From the NCBI GenBank assembly GCA_964388105.1, contig CAYLYQ010000001.1:50764-114763 (forward strand): a DNA stretch of 64,000 nt, given 5' to 3'. This DNA is from ZC4RG35 sp964388105. GTDB taxonomy: Bacteria; Actinomycetota; Acidimicrobiia; Spongiisociales; ZC4RG35. Below are positions 7,758 to 16,291 of this stretch, one piece after another. The position numbers were made by a program, and so were the translations under genes. How positions within the stretch are numbered: position 1 is the first letter of the stretch; each line of letters begins with the position of its first letter. The notes below the pieces were generated by a model. That model had not been told where the DNA came from. It searched no databases and saw only the letters and a program-made list of their open reading frames with translations.

Positions 7758-8786
7758 CTAGTCGGCGCCGAGCTCGGCGAACAGGTTGGTGAGCACGAGC
7801 TCACGGCGCAGGTTCGCCTGGATGTCGGCCACCGCCTCCAGGGTCAACTCCGCCGCGAGGACGGCCCGACGCGGCGAGACGTCCGTGAGGTGACCGAGGT
7901 CGAGGTCGGTGTTTCGGATAGGCCCACCCACCTGCAGCGACGCGGAGTCCGCATACCAGGACGCCAGGATCTCGAGGCCCGTCACGATCAACGACATCTC
8001 GGCCCGTCTCCGGAAGCGGGTCGCCTGGTCCTTCGCCAGGTCCTTCGGGACGGCGTCGTCGGCCAGGGGCGATATCTCGCCGAGGACCACGGACGCCAGA
8101 TGCTGGGCGTCTCCGGGTCGGGCAGTCACCTTCCTCGGGATCGAGAGCCACAGGGCGCGAAATCCGGCCACCTCGGGCCGGGTCATCAGGGCGAGGGCGA
8201 GCCCGGGCCGGCCTCCGGCGACGGCCGCCAGCCCCTCCGCCCGCTCAGGGGACATGCCTCTGGCGACCAGGGCGGCGGTCATCTCCTCGTCGGTGACCCG
8301 GCCCATCCTCACCACCCGACACCGCGATGCGACCGTGGGAGGAAACTGGTCCTCCGACTCGGCGACGAGCAGGAACACGACGGTCGCCCCCGGCTCCTCG
8401 AGGGTCTTCAGCAGGGCGTTGGCTGCCTGCTCGGTCATGGTGCCGGCTTCGGGGAAGAGGAACACGGTGCGGGCTCCCTCCACCGGCGCCATCGACGCCC
8501 GACGCACGACCTCGCGCGCCTGGCCCACGCCGATGCTGGCCGCGCCCTCCGGCTCCACCACCACGAGATCCGGGTGCGTTCCCTCCAGCGCCATGCGTCG
8601 GGCGCGTTCCGCTTCCGCGCCGTCGGGCGGCGTGAGCAGACCGGCGGCGAACCGGCCGGCGACCATGGCCTTGCCCACCGACGACGGACCGACGAACAAA
8701 TAGGCCTGTGACGGACCGGCGATCTCGGAGCGGAGGAGCTCGATGACACTGCTGTGCCCGATCACGTCCTCGAAGAGGTCATTCAC
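7758..8786 (-). CDS. holB: DNA polymerase III delta' subunit
   Basis: Clamp-loader ATPase-fold subunit, 342 residues. The P-loop-like GPSSVGKA is near residue 33, ANALLKTLEEP is the conserved clamp-loader helix, and SRC near residue 153 is the hallmark used to sense ATP in a neighbouring subunit. The four-cysteine zinc module of E. coli-type proteins is absent, as often in actinomycete delta'. The GTG start at 8786 overlaps the tmk stop by eight bases, so tmk-holB is an operon. A dispersed repeat hairpin follows the stop. The same gene sits near topA and the tad locus in M. tuberculosis. Confidence 0.92.
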   Translation of the reverse strand: MNDLFEDVIGHSSVIELLRSEIAGPSQAYLFVGPSSVGKAMVAGRFAAGLLTPPDGAEAERARRMALEGTHPDLVVVEPEGAASIGVGQAREVVRRASMAPVEGARTVFLFPEAGTMTEQAANALLKTLEEPGATVVFLLVAESEDQFPPTVASRCRVVRMGRVTDEEMTAALVARGMSPERAEGLAAVAGGRPGLALALMTRPEVAGFRALWLSIPRKVTARPGDAQHLASVVLGEISPLADDAVPKDLAKDQATRFRRRAEMSLIVTGLEILASWYADSASLQVGGPIRNTDLDLGHLTDVSPRRAVLAAELTLEAVADIQANLRRELVLTNLFAELGAD

Positions 8787-9375
8787 GGCCGGCTCGCTCC
8801 AGGATCCTGTCGACCATCTCGTCGATGCTCAGCCCGCCGTCGAGCACGAGCACCCGCTCGGGATCGGACTCGGCCAGATCGAGATAGGCGCCGCGCACGA
8901 GGCTCTGGAACTCCACACCCTCGCCGCCGATACGGTCCTCCCGATGCTGCCGGTCCAGGGCCTCGACGGGGTCGACGTCGAGCACGACGACGAGGTCGGG
9001 GGTCGTGCCGGCGACGGCCCACTCGTTGAGATCACGGATCCGATCTTCCCCCAGTCCGCGGGCCCGGCCCTGATAGGCGATCGAGGAGTAGAAGGTGCGA
9101 TCGCTGACCACCCACTTCCCCGCTTCCAGGGCCGGCCTGATCACCTCTGACGCCAGCACCGCCCTCTGAGCCGCGAACAGCAGCGCCTCGGCCCGGTCGT
9201 CGAGGGTCTCGGAGTCGAGGAGCAGTCCGCGGATCACTTCGCCGATCGATGAGCCACCCGGCTCGCGGACGGTGACCACGCCCTCGCCGAGGGCCTCGAG
9301 GCGGGCGGCGAGGGCGGCGGCGATGGTGCTCTTCCCGCTCCCGTCGACCCCCTCCAAGGCGATGTATCGGTTCAC
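8779..9375 (-). CDS. tmk: thymidylate kinase
   Basis: Phosphorylates dTMP to dTDP for DNA synthesis; 198 residues, normal length. Visible motifs are the P-loop GVDGSGKST near residue 8, the VREPGG dTMP-binding segment near 40, the SDRTFYSSIAYQG block near 95, and a LID region. The GTG at 9375 was chosen because a minus-strand TAGCGT box ends seven bases upstream, predicting a leaderless transcript; frames further upstream run into the topA promoter region. It is the first gene of a two-gene operon with holB and divergent from topA. Confidence 0.95.
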   Translation of the reverse strand: MNRYIALEGVDGSGKSTIAAALAARLEALGEGVVTVREPGGSSIGEVIRGLLLDSETLDDRAEALLFAAQRAVLASEVIRPALEAGKWVVSDRTFYSSIAYQGRARGLGEDRIRDLNEWAVAGTTPDLVVVLDVDPVEALDRQHREDRIGGEGVEFQSLVRGAYLDLAESDPERVLVLDGGLSIDEMVDRILERAGRE

Positions 9376-9422
9376 GAATGCAACGCTAACCAACCGGGAT
9401 GACGCATCATCCGTGTTGACAT

Positions 9423-9439
9423 ACGCACCCGATGTGCGT
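9423..9439. promoter_or_regulatory. palindrome in the tmk-topA intergenic region
   Basis: ACGCAC-CCGAT-GTGCGT is a perfect 6-bp inverted repeat lying 16 bases before the topA ATG and just after TTGACA (9416-9421), which looks like a -35. The matching -10 is weak (TCAACT, 18-base spacer). The repeat would sit in the promoter spacer, a usual operator position. The regulator is unknown. Confidence 0.4.
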
Positions 9440-9454
9440 TCAACTCTCAGAAAA

Positions 9455-12010
9455 ATGCCCAAATCACTCGTCATCGTCGAATCGCCCACCAAGGCTCGAA
9501 CCATTTCCGCGTTCCTCCCCGATGCCAAGGTCGAGTCGTCCATGGGCCACATCCGTGACCTGCCCCGGTCGGCTGCGGAGATCCCCGCCAGCGCCAAGGG
9601 CACCGAGTGGGCGCGCCTCGGGGTGGACGTCGACAACGACTTCGAGCCCCTCTACGTGGTCCCCAAGGACCGCAAGAACCAGGTCAAGAAGCTGAAAGAA
9701 GCCCTCGCCGGAGCCGAGGTCGTCTATCTCGCCACCGACGAGGACCGCGAAGGCGAGGCCATCGCCTGGCACCTGGTCGAGGTGCTCAAGCCCAAGGTGC
9801 CGGTGCATCGGATGGTCTTCCACGAGATCACCAAGCCGGCCATCGAAGAGGCCTTCGCCAATCCGAGGGACCTCGACGAGCGCCTGGTCCAGGCACAGGA
9901 GGCCCGCCGGATCCTCGACCGCCTCTACGGCTACGAGGTCTCGCCCGTGCTGTGGCGCAAGATCCAGCCTCGCCTGTCTGCCGGACGGGTCCAGAGCGTG
10001 GCGGTGCGCGTCGTCGTCGAGCGCGAGCGGGAGCGAATGGCGTTCGTGTCGGCGGACTACTGGGGAGTCGACGGGGTATTCGCCCGGGTCGACGACCTCG
10101 ACCGCACCTTCCCCGCCGAGCTGCACAGTGTCGACGACAAGCGCGTCGCCACCGGTAAGGACTTCGACGAGAAGGGCAAGCCGAAGCCGGACGTGGTGGT
10201 GCTCGACCGGTCTGATGCCGAGTCGCTGGCGACCGAACTGGCGAATGCCCGATTCGAAGTCCGGTCCGTCTCTTCCAAGCCGTACAAGCGCAGCCCCTAT
10301 CCCCCGTTCCGCACCTCGACGCTGCAGCAGGAAGCGGGCCGCAAGCTGCGCTTCTCTTCGAGTCGGACCATGTCCGTGGCCCAGCGCCTCTACGAGAACG
10401 GCTACATCACCTACATGAGGACCGATTCGGTCAACCTGTCCCAGTCCGCCATGGATGCGGCACGGGCTCAGGTGACCAAGTTGTTCGGCTCCGACTTCCT
10501 GTCCCCCAGCCCCCGGGTCTACCAATCGAAGGTGAAGGGCGCCCAGGAGGCCCACGAGGCCATCCGCCCAGCCGGCGACTCGTTCAAGACACCCGAGGAG
10601 GTGGCTCGCGAAGTCGGTTCGGACGAGGCCGCCCTCTACGACCTGATCTGGAGACGGACCCTGGCATCGCAAATGGCGGACGCCGCCGGAACCACGGTGT
10701 CGGTGCGCCTCGGCGCCACGGCAGGAGACGGCCGCGACACGCTGTGGGCCGCCTCCGGCAGGACCATCACCTTCCCCGGTTTCCTGCGCGTGTACGTCCA
10801 AGGTGTCGACGAGGGGGACGGGGACGACGCCGAGAACATCCTCCCGCCGCTGGCCGAAGGGGACGAGCTCGCCACCCAGCGGCTGGAGCCAACGGGCCAC
10901 ACCACCCGGCCCCCGGCTCGCTACACCGAGGCGTCACTGGTCCAACGCCTGGAGGAGTTGGGCGTGGGCCGTCCCTCCACCTACGCCTCCATCATGACCA
11001 CGATCCAGGACCGGGGTTACGTGTTCAAGAAGGGCACCGCCCTGGTCCCCTCCTTCACCGCTTTCGGAGTGGTGGCTCTGCTGGAGCGGCACTTCCCCCG
11101 GCTCGTCGACTACGAGTTCACCGCCGCGATGGAGGCCGACCTCGATGGCATCGCCGAAGGTGAGCAGGAGTCGGTGCCCTGGCTCTCCGACTTCTACTTC
11201 GGCGAAGAGGGCCTGCGCGAGAACGTCGCCCGCCACCTCGACGAGATCGATCCGCGTGAAGTCGGCACCATCCCCCTCGGTACCGACGATTCCGGAGTCG
11301 AGGTGGTGGCTCGCATCGGACGCTACGGGCCCTACGTGGAGAGAGATGGCGAGCGGGCCTCGATCCCCGAGGACCTGCCTCCGGACGAGCTCAGCGTGGC
11401 CAGGGCCATCGAGCTGCTGGAAGTCCAGAACGCCGGCGCCAAGATCTTCGGCACCGACCCCGACACCGGCCTGGCCGTGTACGGGATGACGGGGCGGTTC
11501 GGCCCGTACGTCCAGCTCGGGGAGCAGGAGGAGGGGAGCAAGGAGAAGCCGAAGCGGGCGTCGCTGCTCTCCAAGATGACCCTCGACGAGATGGGCCTCG
11601 ACGACGCCATCCGGCTGCTCTCGCTGCCCCGAACCGTCGGCGTTGACGAGAACGGGACCGAGATCCTGGCCCTCAACGGCCGGTACGGCCCGTACATCCA
11701 GCGGGGGGAGGACCGCCGGAGCCTCGAGTCCGAGGACCAGCTCTTCACCCTCACCGTCGAAGAGGCCCTGGCGCTTCTCGCCGAGCCGCCACGGCGACGC
11801 GGCCAGGCCCGAACCTCGGTGCTCGCGGAGCTGGGCGAGACCCCGGACACCGGGAAGAAGGTCACCGTGCGGAGCGGCCGATTCGGCCCGTATGTCACCG
11901 ACGGGGAGGTCAACGCCTCGCTTCGCAAGGACGACGACCCGAGTCAGATCACACTGGACAGGGCACTCGAGCTCCTTGCCGCCCGCCGCGAGCGGATCGC
12001 CTCCGGCTAG
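9455..12010 (+). CDS. topA: DNA topoisomerase I
   Basis: Type IA topoisomerase that relaxes negative supercoils; 851 residues. The TOPRIM domain opens with IVESPTKA and continues to the DEDREGEAIAWH acidic motif. The active-site tyrosine is in YITYMRTDSVN. The C-terminus has four Topo_C_Rpt-like modules, each marked by GRYGPY or GRFGPY, and lacks zinc fingers, as in actinomycete enzymes. Unlike many relatives it has no long lysine-rich tail. The ATG at 9455 has no ribosome site and the transcript may be leaderless. The TAG stop overlaps the convergent PIN-PhoH stop within a single CTAG. Confidence 0.97.
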   Translation: MPKSLVIVESPTKARTISAFLPDAKVESSMGHIRDLPRSAAEIPASAKGTEWARLGVDVDNDFEPLYVVPKDRKNQVKKLKEALAGAEVVYLATDEDREGEAIAWHLVEVLKPKVPVHRMVFHEITKPAIEEAFANPRDLDERLVQAQEARRILDRLYGYEVSPVLWRKIQPRLSAGRVQSVAVRVVVERERERMAFVSADYWGVDGVFARVDDLDRTFPAELHSVDDKRVATGKDFDEKGKPKPDVVVLDRSDAESLATELANARFEVRSVSSKPYKRSPYPPFRTSTLQQEAGRKLRFSSSRTMSVAQRLYENGYITYMRTDSVNLSQSAMDAARAQVTKLFGSDFLSPSPRVYQSKVKGAQEAHEAIRPAGDSFKTPEEVAREVGSDEAALYDLIWRRTLASQMADAAGTTVSVRLGATAGDGRDTLWAASGRTITFPGFLRVYVQGVDEGDGDDAENILPPLAEGDELATQRLEPTGHTTRPPARYTEASLVQRLEELGVGRPSTYASIMTTIQDRGYVFKKGTALVPSFTAFGVVALLERHFPRLVDYEFTAAMEADLDGIAEGEQESVPWLSDFYFGEEGLRENVARHLDEIDPREVGTIPLGTDDSGVEVVARIGRYGPYVERDGERASIPEDLPPDELSVARAIELLEVQNAGAKIFGTDPDTGLAVYGMTGRFGPYVQLGEQEEGSKEKPKRASLLSKMTLDEMGLDDAIRLLSLPRTVGVDENGTEILALNGRYGPYIQRGEDRRSLESEDQLFTLTVEEALALLAEPPRRRGQARTSVLAELGETPDTGKKVTVRSGRFGPYVTDGEVNASLRKDDDPSQITLDRALELLAARRERIASG

Positions 12011-13347
12011 AGGACGGTGGCGGCCATCTCGGCGAGCGGGGAGCGGACCGAACGCTGCAGCGAGACGTGGGCGAACAAGGGCGACCCCCGGAACTTCTCG
12101 ATCAGCGCCGCCATGCCTCCGAACGGCGAGATGTAGGGGTTGTCCACCTGTGACAGGTCGCCGCAGAAGATCACCTTGGAGTCCTGTGAGATCCGGGTGA
12201 GGATCACCTTCAGGGTCGGCAACTCCAGGTTCTGCGCCTCGTCGATGATCACGATCTCGCCTGTGATGGACCGCCCCCGCAGATAGGTGACGGCAGCCAT
12301 CTCCAACTCTCCCCGGTTCACGAGCTCATCCACCGCGGCACGGGCGCCGTCGGGCCCTGCTTCGGAGAAGAGGGCGTAGAGGTTGTCGTGCACCGCGGCC
12401 ATCCACGGTGTCAGCTTCTCGCTCAGGTCGCCGGGCAGGTAGCCGACTTCCTGGCGTCCCACCGCGACCAGCGGCCGGTAGACCGAAACCCGGCGGTAGC
12501 GGCGCTGTTCCAGCACCTGTTCCAGTGCGGCCGCCAGGGCCAGGAAAGTCTTCCCGGTGCCCGCCATCCCCATCAGCGCCACTGCCGGGATCGAAGGGTC
12601 GAGCAGCTGATGGAGGGCGACGGTCTGGGCGAGGTTCTTCGGTTCGACCCCGAATGCCCGCACGTGGCTCGGGACCCGCTCCACGACGGTCTCGGGCTCG
12701 GACTGGATGACCCGGGCCAGAGCGGAGCGAGAGACCCCGTTCCGGAGGACCACGAACTCGTTGACCGCCGCCGCCAGGCCGTCGAGGGTGATCTTGCCCT
12801 CGTCGTAGAGCCGGTCGATGGTGGCGATGTCGGTCTGGTGCTCCGTCATCCCCTGGCGGGCTTGTTCCACGGGAACGGTGTCCGCCCGGTAGTCCTGGAC
12901 GGGCACGCCGAGCTGAGCCCCCTTGATGCGGAGCGACGCGTCCTTGGTCACGAGCACAGCGCCGAGGTTGATACAGGTCGCCAGGATCCGGTGGTCGGGC
13001 GTGTGGGGGTCGAGCACCGGCGGGAGGTGCTCGGAGACGATGCCGTTGAGCTCGATGCGAAGCGAGCCGCCGCCGCTCAGCGCTACCGGATCACGAAGGC
13101 CGCCCGGTCTGGAGGCGCCGAGCTCCTCGAGGAGCCGGATTGCGGAACGGGCGTTGGCGCCGACCTCGTCCATCCGCGTCTTCATCCGGTCGAGCTCCTC
13201 GACCACCACGAGAGGGAGGACGACCGCGTGCTCGTCGAAGCGAAGTGGTGCCTTGGGATCGGCGAGCAGGACGCAGGTGTCGAGGACGAAGGTGTTCGAA
13301 GCCGGGCCGGTCTCTGGCTGGTTCAACGACACCGCGCACAGCATCAC
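12007..13347 (-). CDS. PIN-PhoH fusion ATPase/ribonuclease (PhoH2-like)
   Basis: A 446-residue fusion with an N-terminal PIN nuclease domain (FVLDTCVLL, conserved acids through TPDHRILATC and VTKDASLR) and a C-terminal PhoH ATPase (P-loop GMAGTGKT near 265, Walker B IVIIDEAQN near 370). Mycobacterial PhoH2 proteins of this build have RNA unwinding and RNase activity, so a role in RNA turnover is likely. The GTG at 13347 is immediately followed by an ATG (13344); either may start. No ribosome site is seen. Its stop overlaps that of topA in CTAG, leaving no room for a terminator between the convergent genes. Confidence 0.92.
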   Translation of the reverse strand: MMLCAVSLNQPETGPASNTFVLDTCVLLADPKAPLRFDEHAVVLPLVVVEELDRMKTRMDEVGANARSAIRLLEELGASRPGGLRDPVALSGGGSLRIELNGIVSEHLPPVLDPHTPDHRILATCINLGAVLVTKDASLRIKGAQLGVPVQDYRADTVPVEQARQGMTEHQTDIATIDRLYDEGKITLDGLAAAVNEFVVLRNGVSRSALARVIQSEPETVVERVPSHVRAFGVEPKNLAQTVALHQLLDPSIPAVALMGMAGTGKTFLALAAALEQVLEQRRYRRVSVYRPLVAVGRQEVGYLPGDLSEKLTPWMAAVHDNLYALFSEAGPDGARAAVDELVNRGELEMAAVTYLRGRSITGEIVIIDEAQNLELPTLKVILTRISQDSKVIFCGDLSQVDNPYISPFGGMAALIEKFRGSPLFAHVSLQRSVRSPLAEMAATVL

Positions 13348-13392
13348 GACTGAGAGTGAGAATTACAAGGATTGTGGGGTACCCCGTGCTCC

Positions 13393-13471
13393 GACGCGTC
13401 TGGCCGCACCGGACTTGGGAACCGACCCCCTCGGCCCTTCGGGCCACTCCCCCACAAGTGGGGGAGAAGTC
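13393..13471 (-). repeat. dispersed hairpin repeat, copy B
   Basis: Core hairpin CTCCCCCAC-AA-GTGGGGGAG at 13447-13466, then in the minus sense a GGCCCGAAGGGCC hairpin and the tail GGGGGTCGGTTCC. The tail and about 30 further bases closely match copy D1 after pepN. The repeat begins right at the polX stop and fills most of the gap to the PIN-PhoH gene. Confidence 0.8.
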
Positions 13472-15202
13472 CTAACGGCGAGCGCTGACGCGGGAGCGGA
13501 TGACCTCCACCGGCTGGGCGTTGAGGACCCGATCGACCGTGACCCACCCCCGCTGCGCCCAGGTGACCCCGTAGTCCATCCTCACCAGCTCCCGTACATG
13601 GTGGGAGTCCGTGTTGATGACGACGTCCACTCCGGCCGCCATGGCGCGGCGGGCCACTTCGTCGGTGGCGTCGAGACGGTCGAGGGCACCGTTGATCTCC
13701 AGCACGACGCCGGTGGTGGCCAGACCCTGGAGAACGGCGTCGACATCGAGCTCCACACCTGGCCGCCTCCCGACATACCGGCCAGTCAGGTGCCCGATGG
13801 CGTTCACCGCGGGATCGGCCAGAGCCTTCAGGATCCGCACCGTCTGCTGCTCCGCCGGGAGGTCGAAGTGGGAGTGGATCGACGCCACGCACCAGTCGAA
13901 CTCGAGCCGAAAGGCGGCGTCGTAGTCGAGGTCGCCGTCCGGAGAGATGTTGAGCTCGCAGCCGAAGAGCAGGTCGATCTCCGGGTATCGGTCGTCCAGT
14001 TTCCGGATGCGGTCCCGGTGGTCGAGCATCTCCTCCCGCGTCGACCCGTTGATCGTGAGGTCTTCTCCATGATCCGTGAAAGCCACGTACCGGTAGCCCG
14101 CCGCGATCGCGGCCTCGACCATCTCCGCCAAGCTGGAACGGCCATCCCCCGATCGGCTGGAGTGGAAGTGCATGTCACCTGCGATGTCTGAACGCTGCAC
14201 CAGCCTCGGCAGTCCGTCGCCCGCGGCGACTTCGACCTCGCCGCGACCCTCCCGCAGCGGCGGGGGGACGAACTCCATCCCGAGGGCGGCATAGATGTCC
14301 TCCTCGGTGTCCGAGGCGACGACCTGGTCGTTCTCGAACAGTCCGTACTCGTTGAGCAGCAAGCCGCGGTCGATGGCGCGCTGGCGGAGAGCGATGTTGT
14401 GCACCTTCGAGCCGGTGAAGTAGAGGAGCGCCGACCCGAACTGATCGGGACGGACGGCACGGACATCGACCTGGAGCCCTTCGTGGGTGAGGAAGGAGGT
14501 CTTGGTGTCGCCGGCACCCACCAATTCCGAGAGCTGGGGCAGCTCGGTGACGACCCTCATCACTGCCGCCGGATCGGTGGTGGCGACCACGATGTCGATG
14601 TCGCCGACAGTGTCGGAGAATCTTCGCAACGACCCGCACGGCATCGACGCCGTGACCCCCGGGATCTCCGCGAAGCGCTTCGCCAGCGCGTGGGCGAACC
14701 CCCAGACGTCCATGATCGGCGTCCGGCGGTCCTTGCCTCCCATCCCCAAGCGTTCGATCGACCGGCGGATCTTCTCCTCGCTGGCGGCGCCCATCCCCGG
14801 GAGCTCCCGGATCTGTTCGGCGTCCAGGGCGGCGATCAGGCTGTCGAGGTCGACCACGCCGAGGTGGTCGCGCAGCAGCTTCAGCTTCTTTGGGCCCAGG
14901 CCCGGGATCCGCGTCAGCTCGACGAACCCCGGCGGATACTTGGCCCTCATGTCCTCGAGCTTCGCCACGCGACCGGTGGTGTCGAGCTCGATGATCTTGT
15001 CGGCGATGGCGTTGCCGACCCCCTTGATCTTGACGAGGTCGGCTTTGCTCAGGCCGGACAGCTCTCCGGGGTGGCCCTCGACACCGGCGACTGCGGCCTC
15101 ATAGGCACGCGCCTTGAAGGACTGGGGCGAGCCCTCGTCGAGGGCGGTGAGGCGGGCCATCTCGGCCAGCATCCTGAGGACGTCGGATCGGGAGACGGTC
15201 AC
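13472..15202 (-). CDS. polX: DNA polymerase/3'-5' exonuclease PolX
   Basis: Repair polymerase of family X, 576 residues. The N-terminal helix-hairpin-helix region has GVGNAIADKI and IPGLGPKK motifs. The nucleotidyltransferase core follows, with CGSLRR and GDIDIVV metal-binding acids near 195-210. The C-terminal PHP exonuclease starts at DMHFHSSRSGDG and includes FTDHGED and a late NTDSHH metal motif. The length matches bacterial PolX. The GTG at 15202 is supported by a minus-strand TATCCT box ending six bases before it, predicting leaderless translation. It follows the tad operon on the same strand. Confidence 0.95.
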   Translation of the reverse strand: MTVSRSDVLRMLAEMARLTALDEGSPQSFKARAYEAAVAGVEGHPGELSGLSKADLVKIKGVGNAIADKIIELDTTGRVAKLEDMRAKYPPGFVELTRIPGLGPKKLKLLRDHLGVVDLDSLIAALDAEQIRELPGMGAASEEKIRRSIERLGMGGKDRRTPIMDVWGFAHALAKRFAEIPGVTASMPCGSLRRFSDTVGDIDIVVATTDPAAVMRVVTELPQLSELVGAGDTKTSFLTHEGLQVDVRAVRPDQFGSALLYFTGSKVHNIALRQRAIDRGLLLNEYGLFENDQVVASDTEEDIYAALGMEFVPPPLREGRGEVEVAAGDGLPRLVQRSDIAGDMHFHSSRSGDGRSSLAEMVEAAIAAGYRYVAFTDHGEDLTINGSTREEMLDHRDRIRKLDDRYPEIDLLFGCELNISPDGDLDYDAAFRLEFDWCVASIHSHFDLPAEQQTVRILKALADPAVNAIGHLTGRYVGRRPGVELDVDAVLQGLATTGVVLEINGALDRLDATDEVARRAMAAGVDVVINTDSHHVRELVRMDYGVTWAQRGWVTVDRVLNAQPVEVIRSRVSARR

Positions 15203-15235
15203 GATTCGAGGATATCCCTGGGGCCTGGTTGCGCT

Positions 15236-15300
15236 GGCTCGCTTCGCTCGCGCCCCTCCTCCCTTCGGGGTACTCCCCCAGCCTACGGCCGGGGGAGAAG
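15236..15300 (-). repeat. dispersed hairpin repeat, copy C
   Basis: Contains CTCCCCC...GGGGGAG (15273-15297) with an inner GCC-TAC-GGC extension, plus the same CGAGCGAAGCGAG tail as copy A. Its hairpin overlaps the 3' end of the TadE/G-like gene and supplies that gene's TAG stop and last few codons. Confidence 0.8.
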
Positions 15301-15678
15301 GCCCAGCCACCTCATCGGATCGAATTCGGCGCGCGCCGCCCCCCAGACCCGGAGAGCCCCGAAGAGCGGCACCGTGACGCCGGCGGACACCCGCACTGTC
15401 ACCGTGCGGGACGTCAGCGACCCGTCCACGGGACAGGAGCACGACTCCAGGCGGGCGCCGTTGGCAACCGCCGCTCGGCTGGCCTCGGACGCCGGCGATC
15501 CCCTGCCGGCGCCCGGGTAGGTGGCCACTGCGGCAGCGAGCGCCGCGGCGTCCGCCGCCGTCGCCGCCGTGGTGCGGACCCCCAGGATCAGTCCGAGACT
15601 GGTCGCACCGATCGCGCTCGCGGCCAGGAGGCCGGTCACGGCCAGCATCAGGACCGTGGCCGACCCCCTGTCGCTCAC
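15283..15678 (-). CDS. TadE/TadG-like pilus-associated protein
   Basis: A 131-residue protein starting with DRGSATVLML and one hydrophobic helix (about residues 6-31) resembling a prepilin-type leader, followed by an alanine-rich helix and a small extracytoplasmic part with two nearby Cys (SCSCP). It matches the Rv3654c-type TadE-like family that closes actinobacterial tad loci. The GTG at 15678 overlaps the tadE stop as GTGA. The last residues (LLPRP) and the stop codon lie in the dispersed repeat copy C, suggesting the original C-terminus was replaced or extended by repeat insertion. Confidence 0.82.
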   Translation of the reverse strand: MSDRGSATVLMLAVTGLLAASAIGATSLGLILGVRTTAATAADAAALAAAVATYPGAGRGSPASEASRAAVANGARLESCSCPVDGSLTSRTVTVRVSAGVTVPLFGALRVWGAARAEFDPMRWLGLLPRP

Positions 15679-16058
15679 CTCTCCACCAGCATCGTGGCGC
15701 TCGCCGAGAGGTCGAATCCGGCCCCGGACGGGAACGGCGGCCCGAGGCGGTGACGGAGGGTCACCACCACCCGGGCGGGTTGGCCGACGATCGACGGCCT
15801 CGACACGGCGACGCGGGCCCTCGTCCGGACTTCGGGCGGCAGCGACGAAAGGACCGCTTCCACCGCTCGGCGAGGGTCGGGTGTGGTGGCGGCGACCCGG
15901 GCGCCGTCCCTCGCCGCCCCCGCCAGCTCGAGCCGGGACCGCGCCGCGGTCACGACCTGGAGCCCGGCCACGAGCACCAGCACGACCATCGGAATGACCA
16001 GGAACAACTCCACCGTGGCGCTCCCGCGGTCGCCGCTCAGAAGCGACCGATCACCCAT
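15675..16058 (-). CDS. tadE: TadE-like minor pseudopilin
   Basis: A 127-residue TadE family protein. After a short basic stretch comes GDRGSATVELFLVIP, the class III prepilin-like motif with conserved Glu, then a transmembrane helix to about residue 37 and an extracytoplasmic domain. The ATG at 16058 was chosen because the longer frame upstream runs antisense-like through flp without similarity; this start overlaps the flp stop by 22 bases. It is expected to be a minor component of the Tad pilus. Downstream genes overlap, so it belongs to the tad operon. Confidence 0.87.
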   Translation of the reverse strand: MGDRSLLSGDRGSATVELFLVIPMVVLVLVAGLQVVTAARSRLELAGAARDGARVAATTPDPRRAVEAVLSSLPPEVRTRARVAVSRPSIVGQPARVVVTLRHRLGPPFPSGAGFDLSASATMLVER

Positions 16059-16234
16059 TGGATGACCCGGCCGAACAAGCCGTTGAGGAGCCCGCCGCCG
16101 CTCCCGCTCTGCAGCCACCTCAACGCGATGATGGCGAGGGCCGTAGCCGCCAGGATCACGAGGAAGTACTCCACGGTCCCCTGCCCCTTCTCGGATGCCA
16201 ATCCGGCGAGCAGCCGGTTCCACAAACGTGTCAT
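16037..16234 (-). CDS. flp: Flp-type major pilin
   Basis: A 65-residue prepilin. A basic leader (MTRLWNRLLAGLASEKG) is followed by QGTVEYFLVILAATALAI: the Gly-rich cleavage region, the Glu-Tyr pair diagnostic of Flp pilins, and the hydrophobic helix used for assembly. AAGGAG lies seven bases before the ATG. It is the M. tuberculosis Rv3656c counterpart by position. No prepilin peptidase gene is in the window, so processing must rely on an enzyme encoded elsewhere. Confidence 0.9.
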   Translation of the reverse strand: MTRLWNRLLAGLASEKGQGTVEYFLVILAATALAIIALRWLQSGSGGGLLNGLFGRVIQWVIGRF

Positions 16235-16291
16235 GCTGACACTCCTTCCAGCCGGTGACCGACCGGCGGCGGGGAGAAGTGCGGACTTCGT

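Noticed and set aside
13348..13392. Promoter for the PIN-PhoH gene
   Set aside because: A TAATTC-like stretch is present but its spacing to the start codon (about 12 bases) and its last base do not fit the TANNNT pattern.
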